Assembly: GCA_013396915.1 (NCBI GenBank)
Contig: VWZL01000529.1
Location: forward strand, 759,163-823,162
Length of the DNA: 64,000 nt
Reading direction: 5' to 3'
Origin: Stercorarius parasiticus
Lineage: Eukaryota; Chordata; Aves; Charadriiformes; Stercorariidae
Part shown: piece after piece, positions 1 to 10,921 of the stretch
How the letters are laid out: the number at the start of each line of letters is the position of its first letter
Position numbering within the stretch: the first letter of the stretch is position 1
Position numbers and translations under genes: made by a program
Notes under the pieces: generated by a model
Told to the model about the DNA's origin: nothing
Seen by the model: the letters and a program-made list of their open reading frames with translations, nothing else
The model's database searches: none

Positions 1-3000
1 GTAAGTGTTAGCACAACTGGATAAAGCGGAAAAGAGCTATCACTGTAACAGCAATCTTCTCTCTGCCAGAGCAATGGTTTGGAACGACTACCAAGTCACA
101 GCCTGAGCCTTTAACAACAATCTTCTTTTGCACTTTAGATTTTCACACACTTATCTCAAAACAGAGAAAATTAACAGAGAATTCAAATGTTTGCTAATGA
201 TACAAGGCTTTCTTATGACTATTGAATAATCACAATTAAAATTATTGATATTTCACTAAATAGTCTCTGGCTAGCAATGCATTTTATTAGTGCTGACATA
301 GTTTTAAAAAAAAAAAAGAGGGAAAATCAAATTACATACACAAAAGAAAACCATTCCTTGATATGTTAATTTGTTAATTAATGAAAGCATTCTAGACATG
401 TTAAATGGCCTTCTTCAGAAAATATATGCAGTTTTCACTTTAATAAATGGTTGCAAGGGAGTCTAAGTTAACACAAATCATAGGCCAAAAAGTTGGATAC
501 TCAGCTAAAAAAGTGCGTATGTTCAAAAAGAAGAAAGCCCTTTCTTCCTGGGGCTCTCTTTCACATCCTTGTGTAAGCTACCCACTTAGACTTTCTTAGT
601 ATCTTTCAAATTTTAATATATGTAGTACAAAAATACAGGAGCTAGGAAAAAAAGGAGGTTGAAAACTTTTTAATCAGAATTTTATATTTTTTTTTACATG
701 AAGTCTTATTCTACTGGGGGAAAAAGAGTTTGCATGTTACAGCTTAATTTTCAATTCCAGGAAAAAGTATTTAATAAAAACAGAAAAAGAAAGATGTCAG
801 AACAGCAAATACCTTTACTAAGAAACACGTTTATTCTGCCTAATACATTTTTATGTCTTGAATGTGGATAATTCAAATCACGAGTGACTGACTTGAAAAC
901 AGAAGCCTTCGTATCATACCTGCCATCACCCTCCCTCTTCTGTTTACTTTTGTGTCTTTCCTCTCCACTGAGGAAATGAAAAAAAAAAAAAAAAATCATG
1001 CTTCTCTTTCTTCTCCCCCATTTGCTCCCCAGAAATCCTAAATGGCACTTCAGAAGAGTTGCACTTCTCTCTGAATTCATGTGTGTGTGTGTGTACACAT
1101 ACATTCCTCACCGATCCCAGACAGCCCATTTTGGATCCAGTTGCAGTTAGAAAATGAGTGCGTATTATGATAACATCCATCAGTGTTTGAGGACACTTGA
1201 ATTGTATGAATATTCATTTTTTTAAATGTATAAGCTGACCTTTTAGTTTATATTCAAGGAAAATGGGACATGCTCATATAGGTATGGATGTGCATGCATG
1301 GTAGAGGGGAAAAAATGAGACAGGAGGAATGCAAGAGTGACCATGTTCTGAAACACCTCTTTAAATTATCTGTCATAATTTTCATGGGCAGTTAAGCTTT
1401 TATGTGAGTGATTTCCCAGGTTTTGTAATAGAAGATAGCTACATACACCATTTCTAATCAAACTGACATAGTTTAAAAAAGGAAACCTTTCTTCATAGCA
1501 CGTATCTGCACTTCAGCGTTCTCCATGCAATCTGTAAAGCACTCCTAGAGGTACGATAATTCAGATAGTAATGTTTATAAAGCTCAGAGAAAGTGTACAC
1601 ACGGCCCCGTGGGACAGCTTGGCATGCACACTATCACTGTCAAGAAAAGAACAGTCTCCTGCACAGCCTTCTCTTTTCCTCACAGGTCTTTCAGACATGG
1701 TGATGGCTTGCCTTATAGACCAGCCTATCTGTCTGTGCTTGACTGCTCCAGCCCATTTTATTTCTTCCACAGCTTTAAGGCCAAGTCTTTCTTAGAAAGA
1801 GGCAGCATCTCTCTCTGTTAACATTCAGGATTGTAGTCTGCGATATCTTGCCTCCAAACCACTATAGATATTACCAAGGGCAGGGGCACTCGTGATCCAA
1901 ATATCGATTGATTGGAGAGGGCCCATCCAGCGCACATACACACAGATGTACTTCTTCTGGTTGCCATGTATCTACCACGTAAACTCTAGGCAGAAATACA
2001 GGCAGAAGATGAGGGACATCTGCTGCGTGCCTGCAGGCTGGCTTCACAACATACAGACAGCAAGCTTGATGCGTCCAGCCTGAACTGGCCTCCTGGACAT
2101 GTGTTGCTGCCAACCCGTGCCAGCAGCCCTGCCCCCAAGGATTCCCAGTGCCAGAACAGGAATAGCTCATACTTTCAATGCACCCATCAGCATCAGTGCT
2201 CAGGGGGTCTTGCCTCACCCCTGGGGTCAATCTGCACCAGTTCCCTCCAGGTCGCACTTAGACACGTTCCTACTCTGTCCCCGGATAAATCTGTACTCCA
2301 GAGAGATTCACTTTGAAAGTCTTCACCCTCTTCTGATGGGCTGATTATGCCACACATAGACAGATGTTCACTCATCAAGTAGTTCACTTATCTCACTGGA
2401 CTGAGACTTATCATTCATTTAAGACAAGTGCTATGGCATTGAACTTAATGCAACATTCACATGGGTGTTCTACAGCTTCATAAGTTACACTGTTTCAGAC
2501 ATTTTTTCAGATACTCAAGTAAGACCTACTACCTCCTAAACCTGAGGAACATTTTCAAACTCTATTAAAGGCACAGAAAAAAAAATGTTGTAGAATAGCA
2601 GCAGCTAGCCAATTTAAAGAATAACTGCATGCTTTTGTTAACAATTTTGCCACGTCATTCTTTGGCTTCCTCAGAATATTTGGTCCCGTGAGTTGTTGCT
2701 TTTAAAGTAGTTATTTAACACTTCCTGCTCTAATGCTGCTTCAACTGTATTATGTGAATAGAGTTAATTAGGAAAGACAGCAAAAGAGAATTACATCACT
2801 GTAATCACAATACTTGGCATTTAGTAGCATCTTCAGTTTGAAACTCACAAAGAGATTAATAATTATTACTGAAATTCTCACAAACTACAGAGAAGTATAA
2901 ATGCTCTTAAAAGTCTACACTTGGCTACAGAGCAGAGCCAGGAACAAGGCTCCATGTTGTCAGGTCTGTACCATATCTACTAGACAACTGTCCATCCTTT

Positions 3001-6000
3001 GTTTTAAGGCCACAGAGAGACCGGAACAAGTGAAATTTGCAGGTAACAACCAAGAATTTTTTCCCAGATGTCACATCAGGCTGACAGCAGTGAGCGAGCC
3101 TGTAGGTTACTACTCAATTTAAGAATAAAGAAGGGATAAAAATGCACTCTGACTTCTCTTCCACATGGAATATATTGCGTTATATTATATTGCAACCTCG
3201 TATGAGCAGCACTGTCTAAGGCACACTGGACAGATAGGCAGGCACGGTAAAAATGCCAATCGATTATAATGTCATTGTTTATGAGACAGAAATCTATAAT
3301 GAAACCACAAAAGCATCCTTGATACTGTGTCACTGATTGTAACTGGTCATAAACAAACAGAAAGTTGAGTTAGAAGTACCTTAATATATTAAAGCCAAGA
3401 AATTAAACTACAGGGGCATGAACACTCCCTCCTATCCCTTCACAAACTCTCACATGTCTAATTGTTCTCAGTCTCCCAGAAAAAAAACCACCAAAACCAC
3501 TAAATGAAATAGGACAACTGAAAGAGAGAGACTCTTCCAGAGGACTTTAATTTCCAGCAGGCAAAATGGATCTGTAGATGTGATGGACCCTACCCTGCCA
3601 ACATAGCCTACGAAGGGAAAAGCTGAAACCCCATAGCTGCTGCCACCACAGCTGCTCCCACCAATGACCCTTCCCGTTGCCACTGCTCTGCTACTTCCCA
3701 TTGAGCTGCCAGGAAAGGTGTAGCAGCAACAGGAGCCAGAGCAATAGCAACAGCAGGTCTCTCATTTTAAGCCCCGGCATTTTGTATAAAGTAGCTTCAG
3801 TTTCGAATACTAGACCCCTATTTTATGGGACAGATAAAAAGTGAATCTGCTATTGCTTAGAATAACCACACAAAAAGATCTTCTTAAACACCAAGCAATT
3901 AGAATAAAAAATTGTTGCAAGTTTTTTTTTCCTTCTACATACCAGCCAGCTCTCCCAGATACTCCTGGTGACAAAAAACCCCACGTCTCCCCTTGCTTTC
4001 CTTCTCTCTTCTCTGCCCTTACTTTTTCAGCCACTTGTTCTCCCTATAAACCAGTCCTTGCTTGAGCCATGTCCTACAACCTCACAAAGCATTTGGCCCA
4101 CCCAGTTCTCTCTCTCCTACTAATTTCGTTCACATGTTTATTTCTGGACCAAGAATATCACTCTCTAAAACAAGTACCTACACTGCAGAGCTGAGCACTC
4201 CACTCCTGGCACTTCTTACTTCTCCCTTCTGCACCACCCGCTTGCTGTGGCATGCAGATTGCCCATGTGAACTCAGCTTCAGGACCACTGAACCTGGTGG
4301 TCCCTGCAGTACATCTACGAAAAATTTGCAGCTCACTAGTTCCTGGGAAAAACTTGATGGCAGTTTTCTTAGTCAAGAGACTTCCCTTCATAATTCTGCT
4401 TTTACTCCTCTTACTGGTAGCTGAATGCATGAAACTCTAGAATAGAACCCATGATAATTTCCTATTATGTGTGTCTCTTCTCATTAATCATTAGTTGGTG
4501 AAAGAGACAACAGACTAGTCACCCCTGTCTTTTTCTGCTCCCAGTCTACGTCTGTCTCAACTGGTCAGCACTTTATGCTAGGGACTGCCTTTTATTACAT
4601 GCCTAATACAGTGCATAGCAACGTGAGGCCTAGATTTCTACTCACCCCAATATCCAAATAACAATTATTAGTCCTTTTTTTCAGGTATCATACATTTCAC
4701 CCCCAGATTCACCTACTGTAGTTAACTTTTTAATAGTCTTCCAGTTGCTCTGTAAATTAAGGTTTGGTTAAGGTTGCTGCAGACAAATCACTTGATCCTT
4801 CCATCATCATTAAAGCCTTTATATCCACAAAATGGTGATACTTGCCATAAGAAATACTGCTTTCTGGAGATTACTTGACAATTAAAATATAGTGGTTATA
4901 AAAAGCTAACTAGACGTTTTCCAGCACAGACCTCTAAGCAAGACCAGAGCTTTGACTGGAATTGCACTCTGCTCCTAAATTTCAAGGCCAAGTAAACGTC
5001 TTCAGCCCAGACTTGTCCCTTTCTGCATCCCTTGAGTACAACCCTTCTCCTATTAGTCAATAGTGCTCTTACAGAAAGAAAAAAAAAAAACACACATTAA
5101 AATTTGAAAAGCAGACGATTGCTGCTCTGGAAAATCTTTTTTCCTTTGCCTTCAAAGCCCCTATCTTTCACTCTTTACATATGGCTGGAAGACAATAGTC
5201 ATTTAAAATATGAAAGCTCTCCTAGTAGAAAGATGACCACACAAGGCTAAATGCAATAGGACTAAAAAGCTTTCCTGCTTTTGTGTTTGCTGTGTGAGAA
5301 AAGAATCAAGGATTTGTTGAAACAGTAATCTGACAAAGAGAAACAGAGAGAGAAAGAGATAACACCTGATCATTCCTCCCCTCTAAAAGACCAAAAAGAA
5401 AATTGAGACATTAGAAGAGAAATCCTCACATTTAAAATAGCAGACATTGCTAAATCCACTTCACATCATGTATTAGCTACCCATTAGATGGTGGTCAGAA
5501 AAGTCAAAATCTCTCCTTTGTTCAGTTTCATTATTATTATTCTTCTCCTGTATCATCCCCTCAGTTTAATAGCCTGGGGTCAGGCCCCAATTTACCAAAC
5601 TGCACATTGTTAACCCCATAATGTATTGACTTCTTTTTGCCTTCTCAGCACAATATCACTACCCATGCATTGCGGAGGATGCATACCATATTACAGTCTG
5701 CAGTATGACTTGCATACTTAAGTCAATAAATAAAATATGGAATATTTATGAAGAACATACACCCATCCAACTGAATACACAACATATGACTTTATCATAT
5801 TCAGCTGTACTTTCTAAGAACAGTGTTAGTTTTCCTCCTTTTTGTTGTGCAACAGAATATGACTAACCTTTTCAGAGTTTCAGAAGGGATGAAAAACAAG
5901 AATCTCCCTTTCCAGCATGGTCTACAAAAAACGCTGTCAGAATTGCAGTTTTTATGCTCAGCTTTGTATGGGGACTGTAAGTTTTCTTAGGGAGATCCCC

Positions 6001-6823
6001 TGACAGTGGAGATGACAGGGATTCTATGCTCCACAGTAGGAAAACCTGCTGCTGCTCCATTCTAAAACATTCCCTATCAAGGACACCACAACTGCCCTGC
6101 CACCTCGCTCATCTCAGGGGTTAAACAAAACAGGTTGGTTCTGGGCCTTCTTCTATCAAATAGTCCAAATTGACCATGATGTTGACAAAAATGAATGATG
6201 CTAAGTTTCCTACAATGACAAAAACCTGAACCCAGTTTTTTGGTTATTGCTGGCTTCAGTAGTCTGTTCATTTATCAATTACTTAGTTATGGAGCCTGCA
6301 AATTGGCAATGTCAAAGCTTTTGCTGACTGCTAATTCTCTTAGGTGATGTATATTGCACAAATAAGAAAGCTACATTAAAATGCCAGCATTATATACAGC
6401 ACGACATTTTCCACTCTCCCTGAAATGATTTATCACAGTCATGTTCACACTCATTCAGCCTCCTGTGCCATAATTTATTCGGAAACTGTTCCATAATTGC
6501 TGGCATGACTTTGACAAGAATTATATGATGAGAAGATTTCAGTCATTAACCATCTAGAAATACCAAGTGTTATCCCCACATATGATAATGAAAGCTACAT
6601 TGACACTTCATCCAGTCACCTCACTTTCCATAGCCATACATATTACCCCTTCAGGAAGGGTGCTTTTTTCCTAGCTGCTATGAAGAGTCCAAGGAGAAAG
6701 CAAGACAGAACTTTCAAGCCTTTTCAAAGCAAAACCCAGCACTCCCCAAATCAAAATCCCCTACCCTCTAGCTAACGTTGCATTTGGGGGAAAACCTATG
6801 AAAACCAAAACATACACAAATAA
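1..6823. other. Intron after the OSBPL6 start-codon exon (inferred), no gene seen
   Basis: The sequence is AT-rich. I looked on the minus strand for the next OSBPL6 coding segment (acidic, then the PH domain start) and did not find it. A GC-richer patch at about 1870-2340 is open on both strands but matches no protein I know. The first bases (gtaagtg) look like a plus-strand splice donor, which is probably chance. Confidence 0.6.
1080..1094. repeat. Short (TG)7 microsatellite
   Basis: Seven tg units are followed directly by tacacatacat. Confidence 0.9.
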
Positions 6824-6912
6824 GCATAGAATCATAGAATGGTTTGGGTTGGAAGGGACCTTAAAGATCATCTATTTCCAACCCCCCTGCCATGGGCAGG
6901 GACAATGCCACA
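6824..6912 (-). mobile_element. CR1 LINE, 3'-end fragment
   Basis: The plus strand shows catagaatcatagaatgg, then gtttgggttggaagggacc, ttaaagatcatct and ccaacccccctgccatggg. This is the reverse complement of the CR1 3' terminus, with its short ATTCTATG-type tail repeats. The copy is about 90 bp and strongly 5'-truncated, which is usual for CR1. Confidence 0.93.
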
Positions 6913-9035
6913 AGCAAGGAAAGAAATTAGAAATACAATTGTTATAGTAGATAGTAGGATGAAGCTGGTTGATTCACTGTGTCTACAGGCACCAAGGAAA
7001 CATTCATACATTTATTTCCCTGGATATAGTACCATTGCACCTCACACAATAGCTCAGTTTCACTGCAGAAGAAATTGCCTATCCATTCATTCTCTTGGAT
7101 ATTTCACTGCCTGTAACACTGAAAGCACTAAGGCAAAAATTGAATGGCTGGCAGTAGTCTTTCTAATCCACATTTACATGCACAGATATACTTGTTAAGC
7201 ATCATCAGATACTATTGGATCCAAGAGAGCTATGCATGCATCACATCATCGACCTCTTCAGCATTATTTTAAAATCATGCTTCACATTTCAGTGACCAAA
7301 TATGGACTTAAAGTTAAGCATCCATTTCATTATGATGACAGGTATACCTTGCTCTATCCCGTTACTATGGTAACAGATACAGTAGCCATTAAATTTATGG
7401 TAAAATGTATTCTCAAAAGGTTTTGTTTGTTTTTTTTTCATTCTCACTTGCATGATCATACCAAACTACCTAATTACAAAAAGAACCCAGAGAAAATGCT
7501 CTTAGCTGAGCTCAGTGGCTTCTACAAGTTTTGCATTCACCTTCATTGGGTTTAAATGCTGGAGACAAAATATACTGATGCTTTAAACAAAAGATGTCAA
7601 AATTCCTGCTCCAGATGGAGCAAATGAAAAATTAAGAGGAGATCATATGCTAACCAGAACTTAATTGCGTACAGCTATCCCAGATCCTGTAAGGATTTTC
7701 CCTGCAAGGGAAAACATTTATCACCTGTGAGAATACCATTTTTGGCTTCACAGAAAAGCAATGGAAATGATTAAAAAAATTCCAGACACATTTCCTGCCT
7801 GTTATCGAACACGCATCAGAATTCTTCTCCTGGTTTAACATTTTAAACATACCTTATGGTGAGACTATTTGCACTCAAAGCTGTTAAGTGTTATAGTTTT
7901 CATCAAAATTCTCAGTTTTCAAAATTTTTATAACTCAGGTAAGGAAAAAAAAATCTACTTCAGCAGCAGCTGAGAAAGTAGTGTCACAACTGGCATATAA
8001 GTAGCTGGGAAAATGTTCTTAAGTTACAGCCATGCAAGTAAACGCATAGCACAGCAAACAATTCTTTAAGTTCTTTTCCTGCCTCTTTTCCTTGTCAAGT
8101 TGAAAAGAAGCCACTATTGGATTAATGAAAATATTTTCACAATATTTAAAAATTATAAAGTTGTTATGTTCTTACATTTTGTACATTTTTAAACATGATT
8201 ACGTTAAACTAACTCAGAAGCTGATTTAGCATTCAAGGTTTCCATGGATCAAAGGTTTAAAGTATGCTTCTGTTCTAATCAAATTTTCAGTATCAACCTT
8301 TGCATTTGTAAATATACATTTAACAACCTCCCTGAAATCTAGTGGGTAGCTCTTATACTTTCTGAAGTGCTCCCACTGATGCTAGGGCCAGACTGTACAC
8401 TCAGCCCTCAAAAAAACCACAGGAATGACGAAGTTGTTTTGAAGGGAAATAATACAGGCCTCATCTCAAAAGGATCCTGGAGAAAAGACATATTACATCC
8501 ACACAGACAAGGGTCTCTTGAAAACGGAAGTCTAACATAACTTGACTAGTATTATATCATGTGGGACAATCAGTGTAAATTCCTAGTAAACCAAATAACA
8601 TTTAAAATGTTAGGTGCTTCCATAAAGAAAGAACAATATGATATTTAAATAGAATTGCAATATCGCCTTGTAAAAAGATAAGACATCTCTGTCGTTAGAT
8701 CTAAAAAAAAAAAAAAGAGGTATTCACGGAGAACATGAAACAATCTGAAGCAACTGTAGGTTCATGCTGCCAGAAAAAAAAAAAACCACTTCCCAAAAGA
8801 CTTTAAAGCATGTTTCCTACTTGTCCATGTGATTATATCCTTCCCACTCCAGCACTACATGTGGTGTTCCACTTTAGAAAGTGAGGAAAAAAATAATTTA
8901 AAAAAAATCAACAGTTCTTGGCTGTTTTCATCCAGTGCTACAAGCAAGTGAATTCAGAGCTAGCAAGAACTAACAGCCACATTACTGGAATAAATGAATC
9001 ATTTCACCAGGTGTTACAAATGCCAAAATCTTTTC
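6913..9035. other. Intron next to the OSBPL6 start-codon exon, nothing further seen
   Basis: This is AT-rich unique sequence with short A runs (8703, 8776). No recognisable exon or RNA gene was found. Confidence 0.6.
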
Positions 9036-9043
9036 CTTACCTG
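9036..9043 (-). promoter_or_regulatory. Splice donor of the OSBPL6 start-codon exon
   Basis: The minus strand reads CAG/gtaag across the junction between 9041 (last exon base) and 9040 (first intron base). It agrees with the metazoan U1 consensus and supports the exon call. Confidence 0.8.
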
Positions 9044-9142
9044 CCTCCTGTCCCTCTGAGATGATGATGAAGAGGAGGCACTTCTATGTGATGGAGTGGA
9101 CGTTTTGTGAGCTGGAGATACACTCTTCTCCTCTGAACTCAT
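9041..9142 (-). CDS. OSBPL6: First coding exon of OSBPL6 (oxysterol-binding protein-related protein 6), partial gene
   Basis: Read on the minus strand, ATG (9142-9140) opens a frame of exactly 34 codons that ends at CAG/gtaagg, a near-consensus splice donor (intron begins at 9040). The peptide begins MSSEEKSVSPAHKTSTPS, continues with a serine-rich stretch (SASSSSSS) and ends QRDRRQ. From memory, vertebrate OSBPL6 starts with a closely similar 34-residue segment (MSSDEK...SPAHKTSTP...QRDSRQ) before its next exon, so start, length and phase-0 exon end all fit. OSBPL6 belongs to the ORP family: lipid-binding and transfer proteins with an N-terminal PH domain and a C-terminal sterol-binding domain, acting at endoplasmic-reticulum membrane contacts. 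None of those domains is in this exon; they should lie beyond position 1. No downstream exon was recognised in 1-9040. The paralogues OSBPL3 and OSBPL7 are less likely because their N-termini differ as I recall them. Confidence 0.82.
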
Positions 9143-9188
9143 TTTTGCAGCAAACTCGTAGTAATGATCTTGTGCTCTTATCACTCAT
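9084..9188 (-). other. Upstream ORF 2, overlapping the OSBPL6 start codon out of frame
   Basis: ATG at 9188-9186 opens 34 codons in another frame (offset 46 nt from the main ATG) and ends with TAG at 9086-9084, so it reads through the main start. Ribosomes using it could not reinitiate at the main ATG. A purine is at -3 (aca/ATG/A has t-a-c before ATG, so the context is weak), which would allow leaky scanning. The frame is seen directly; the regulatory role is inference. Confidence 0.4.
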
Positions 9189-9278
9189 GTACAAAAAGGC
9201 AACGGACAGTCTTCTGCATCCTTCTGTTTCGCAGTTTATGGACAGCCAAAGAGGAATTCAATCTCAGCTGAACTGCAC
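9143..9278 (-). other. OSBPL6: 5' UTR part of the OSBPL6 start-codon exon (acceptor inferred)
   Basis: Upstream of the ATG on the minus strand the sequence is non-coding in the main frame. The best splice acceptor is a long pyrimidine tract (cactcttcctctcatg, then tttttcttcattaag) ending in AG at 9280-9279, which gives an exon of 9041-9278 (238 nt). Weaker alternatives are an AG five bases further in (9275-9274), another after tttctttgctgcag that would start the exon at 9338, and one after tttttgtacatgag that would shorten the UTR. The presence of an acceptor is inference; transcript data would settle it. Confidence 0.5.
9181..9219 (-). other. Upstream ORF 1 in the OSBPL6 5' UTR
   Basis: ATG at 9219-9217 opens 12 codons (MQKTVRCLFVHE) and ends with TGA at 9183-9181, 77 nt before the main start and entirely in the leader. 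It is in the transcript only if the exon reaches at least 9219, as the preferred acceptor implies. Short upstream ORFs commonly reduce scanning to the main start; an effect here is inference. Confidence 0.4.
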
Positions 9279-9956
9279 CTTAATGAAGAAAAACATGAGA
9301 GGAAGAGTGAATGAATACACCCGCGCTCCAAAGTAGCTCTGCAGCAAAGAAATCTGCTTACACTCACTATTTAATCCAACAGATCTCCCAGGTTTTTACT
9401 TCCCTTCCTAACAACTACCCAGTACAAACACAAATACATTGTTCTACATTTTCACAGAAGATGAAAGTGGTATTACATTATTTCAAAAAACCCTAAGGAA
9501 AGGAAGGCTTAAGGAATTTACAGCAATTCTCAGGCAAACTTTACAAATCCTTGACAAAGGGTAATTATCACATCTTCTGTAGTATCGTAACATTATCAAG
9601 AAACCCCTTAGGACTTCCCATACAACACAAATACCACTGACCACCCTGTTGTAATCAGTACTTTTTAAAAACCCTGCAGTTAGTTAGATTAAGGACGCTG
9701 CAAGTTGCTTTTAAAAGCAGGTCCCTCTTTCAAAGATGGTGGCCTTGCTGAAGGGGTGGACAACCCAGTTTCACAAATCAGCACAAATCAGATGGTGCAG
9801 AGCTCACCACACACTCATGTCTTGCTCTCAAAAGACGACTGAAAGATAATACAAAAGTTTTGACCAGAGAACACTTTCAGCCACATGACTGTGGCCAGGG
9901 GTTATTAACCTTTTCATCTGGACAAAAACTTCAGTACATTTGTTGAATCCCAGTAT
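9279..9956. other. Intron upstream of the start-codon exon
   Basis: This unique sequence lies between the inferred acceptor and the LTR. An alternative acceptor (tttctttgctgcag, exon start 9338) lies here. Nothing else is seen. Confidence 0.5.
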
Positions 9957-10085
9957 TGTTGAAGGCAGGAGCTCCCCAGGGCCTAACTGGGTTACTCTGA
10001 GCTGCCACGTTGGGTGGAGCGCAGGGCTGCAGGGGTGGCCTCTGTGAGGAGAGGCTGGGGCTGCCGGTTCCAGACGGCTCCAACT
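9957..10085 (+). mobile_element. ERVL-type LTR, 5' piece (split by a CR1 insertion)
   Basis: The piece starts TGTTGaaggcagg and continues with gggctgcaggggtggcctc and tgtgaggagaggctggggc, matching the beginning of a common avian ERVL LTR family as I remember it. It breaks off after agacggctcc, where CR1 sequence starts. The next LTR piece resumes on the far side of that CR1. No proviral coding sequence is present. The family subname is not assigned. Confidence 0.65.
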
Positions 10086-10597
10086 CGAATACCGTGTTCA
10101 GTTTTGGGCCCCTCATTACAAAAAAGACATCGAAATTCTGGAGTGAGTCCAGAGAAAGGCAACGAAGCTGTTGAGGGGTCTAGAGCACAAGTCCTATGCG
10201 GAGCGGCTGAGGGAGCTGGGGTTGTTCAGCCTGGAGAGAAGGAGGCTGAGGGGAGACCTTATCGCTCTCTACAACTGCCTGAAAGGAGGTTGTAGCCAGG
10301 TGGGGGTCGGTGTCTTCTCCCAAGTAACAAGTGACCAGATGAGAGGAAATGGCCTCAAGTTGTGCTAGGGGAGGTTTAGACTGGATATTATGACAAATTT
10401 CTTCACCAAAAGGGTTATCAAGCATTGGAACAGGCTGCCCAGGGAAGCGGTGGAATTGCCATTCCTGGAGGTATTTAAAAAATGGGTAGACATGGTGCTT
10501 AGGGTCATGGTTTAGTGGTGTTTTGGCGGTGTTAGGTTGATGGTTGCACTTGATGATCTTAAAGATCCCTTCCAACCGAGACAATTCTATGATTCTA
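10086..10597 (+). mobile_element. CR1 LINE inserted into the ERVL-type LTR
   Basis: A 5'-truncated CR1 covers the end of ORF2 and the 3' terminus. In frame from 10171 it encodes the CR1 ORF2 C-terminus ([18 protein letters not shown], then [18 protein letters not shown]), with a premature stop near 10366. Later blocks (cattggaacaggctgccc, tggaggtatttaaaa) remain. It ends in ccttccaaccgagacaattc and tatgattcta. The 3' end sits directly against LTR sequence. It is the same subfamily as the copy at 19250-19583. Confidence 0.92.
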
Positions 10598-10921
10598 ACT
10601 TGCCACAGGGCACAGCTGAGCATGTCACTGAAAAGGGATTTAAGAAAGAGCAAAAAACACCATAAATGCAGAAGAGGAGGAACAAAACAAGTGACAGACA
10701 ACCCTGTGAATAGCAGGGTCAGAGAAGGAGGCAGGGAAGAGGTGCCCTAGGCGCCAGACCAGACTCCCCTGCAGCCCGTGGAAGAGACGGATATTCCTGA
10801 AGGAACTGCGGCCCATGGAGCACCCACGCTGAGCACATTCTTCCCTGAAGGATTGCAGCCCGTGGGCAGGGGAAAAGTGTGAAAAGGCAAGAGTGGTGAG
10901 GAAAGAGGAAGACGGAGCTGA
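10598..10921 (+). mobile_element. ERVL-type LTR, middle piece
   Basis: After the CR1 the sequence returns to LTR: atttaagaaagagc, aaaaaacaccataaatg, gaagaggtgccctaggcgcc, then three copies of a 13-bp motif close to ctgcagcccgtgg at 10769, 10806 and 10853, and ggggaaaagtgtgaaaagg. This order is typical of the avian ERVL LTR family. It stops near gacggagctga, where unrelated AT-rich DNA begins. Confidence 0.7.

Noticed and set aside
1..7. Splice donor gtaagtg at the left edge on the plus strand
   Set aside because: The only supported gene is on the minus strand. A single hexamer match is expected by chance.
10180..10701. 173-codon frame on the minus strand
   Set aside because: It is the antisense of the CR1 copy at 10086-10597 and has no support of its own.
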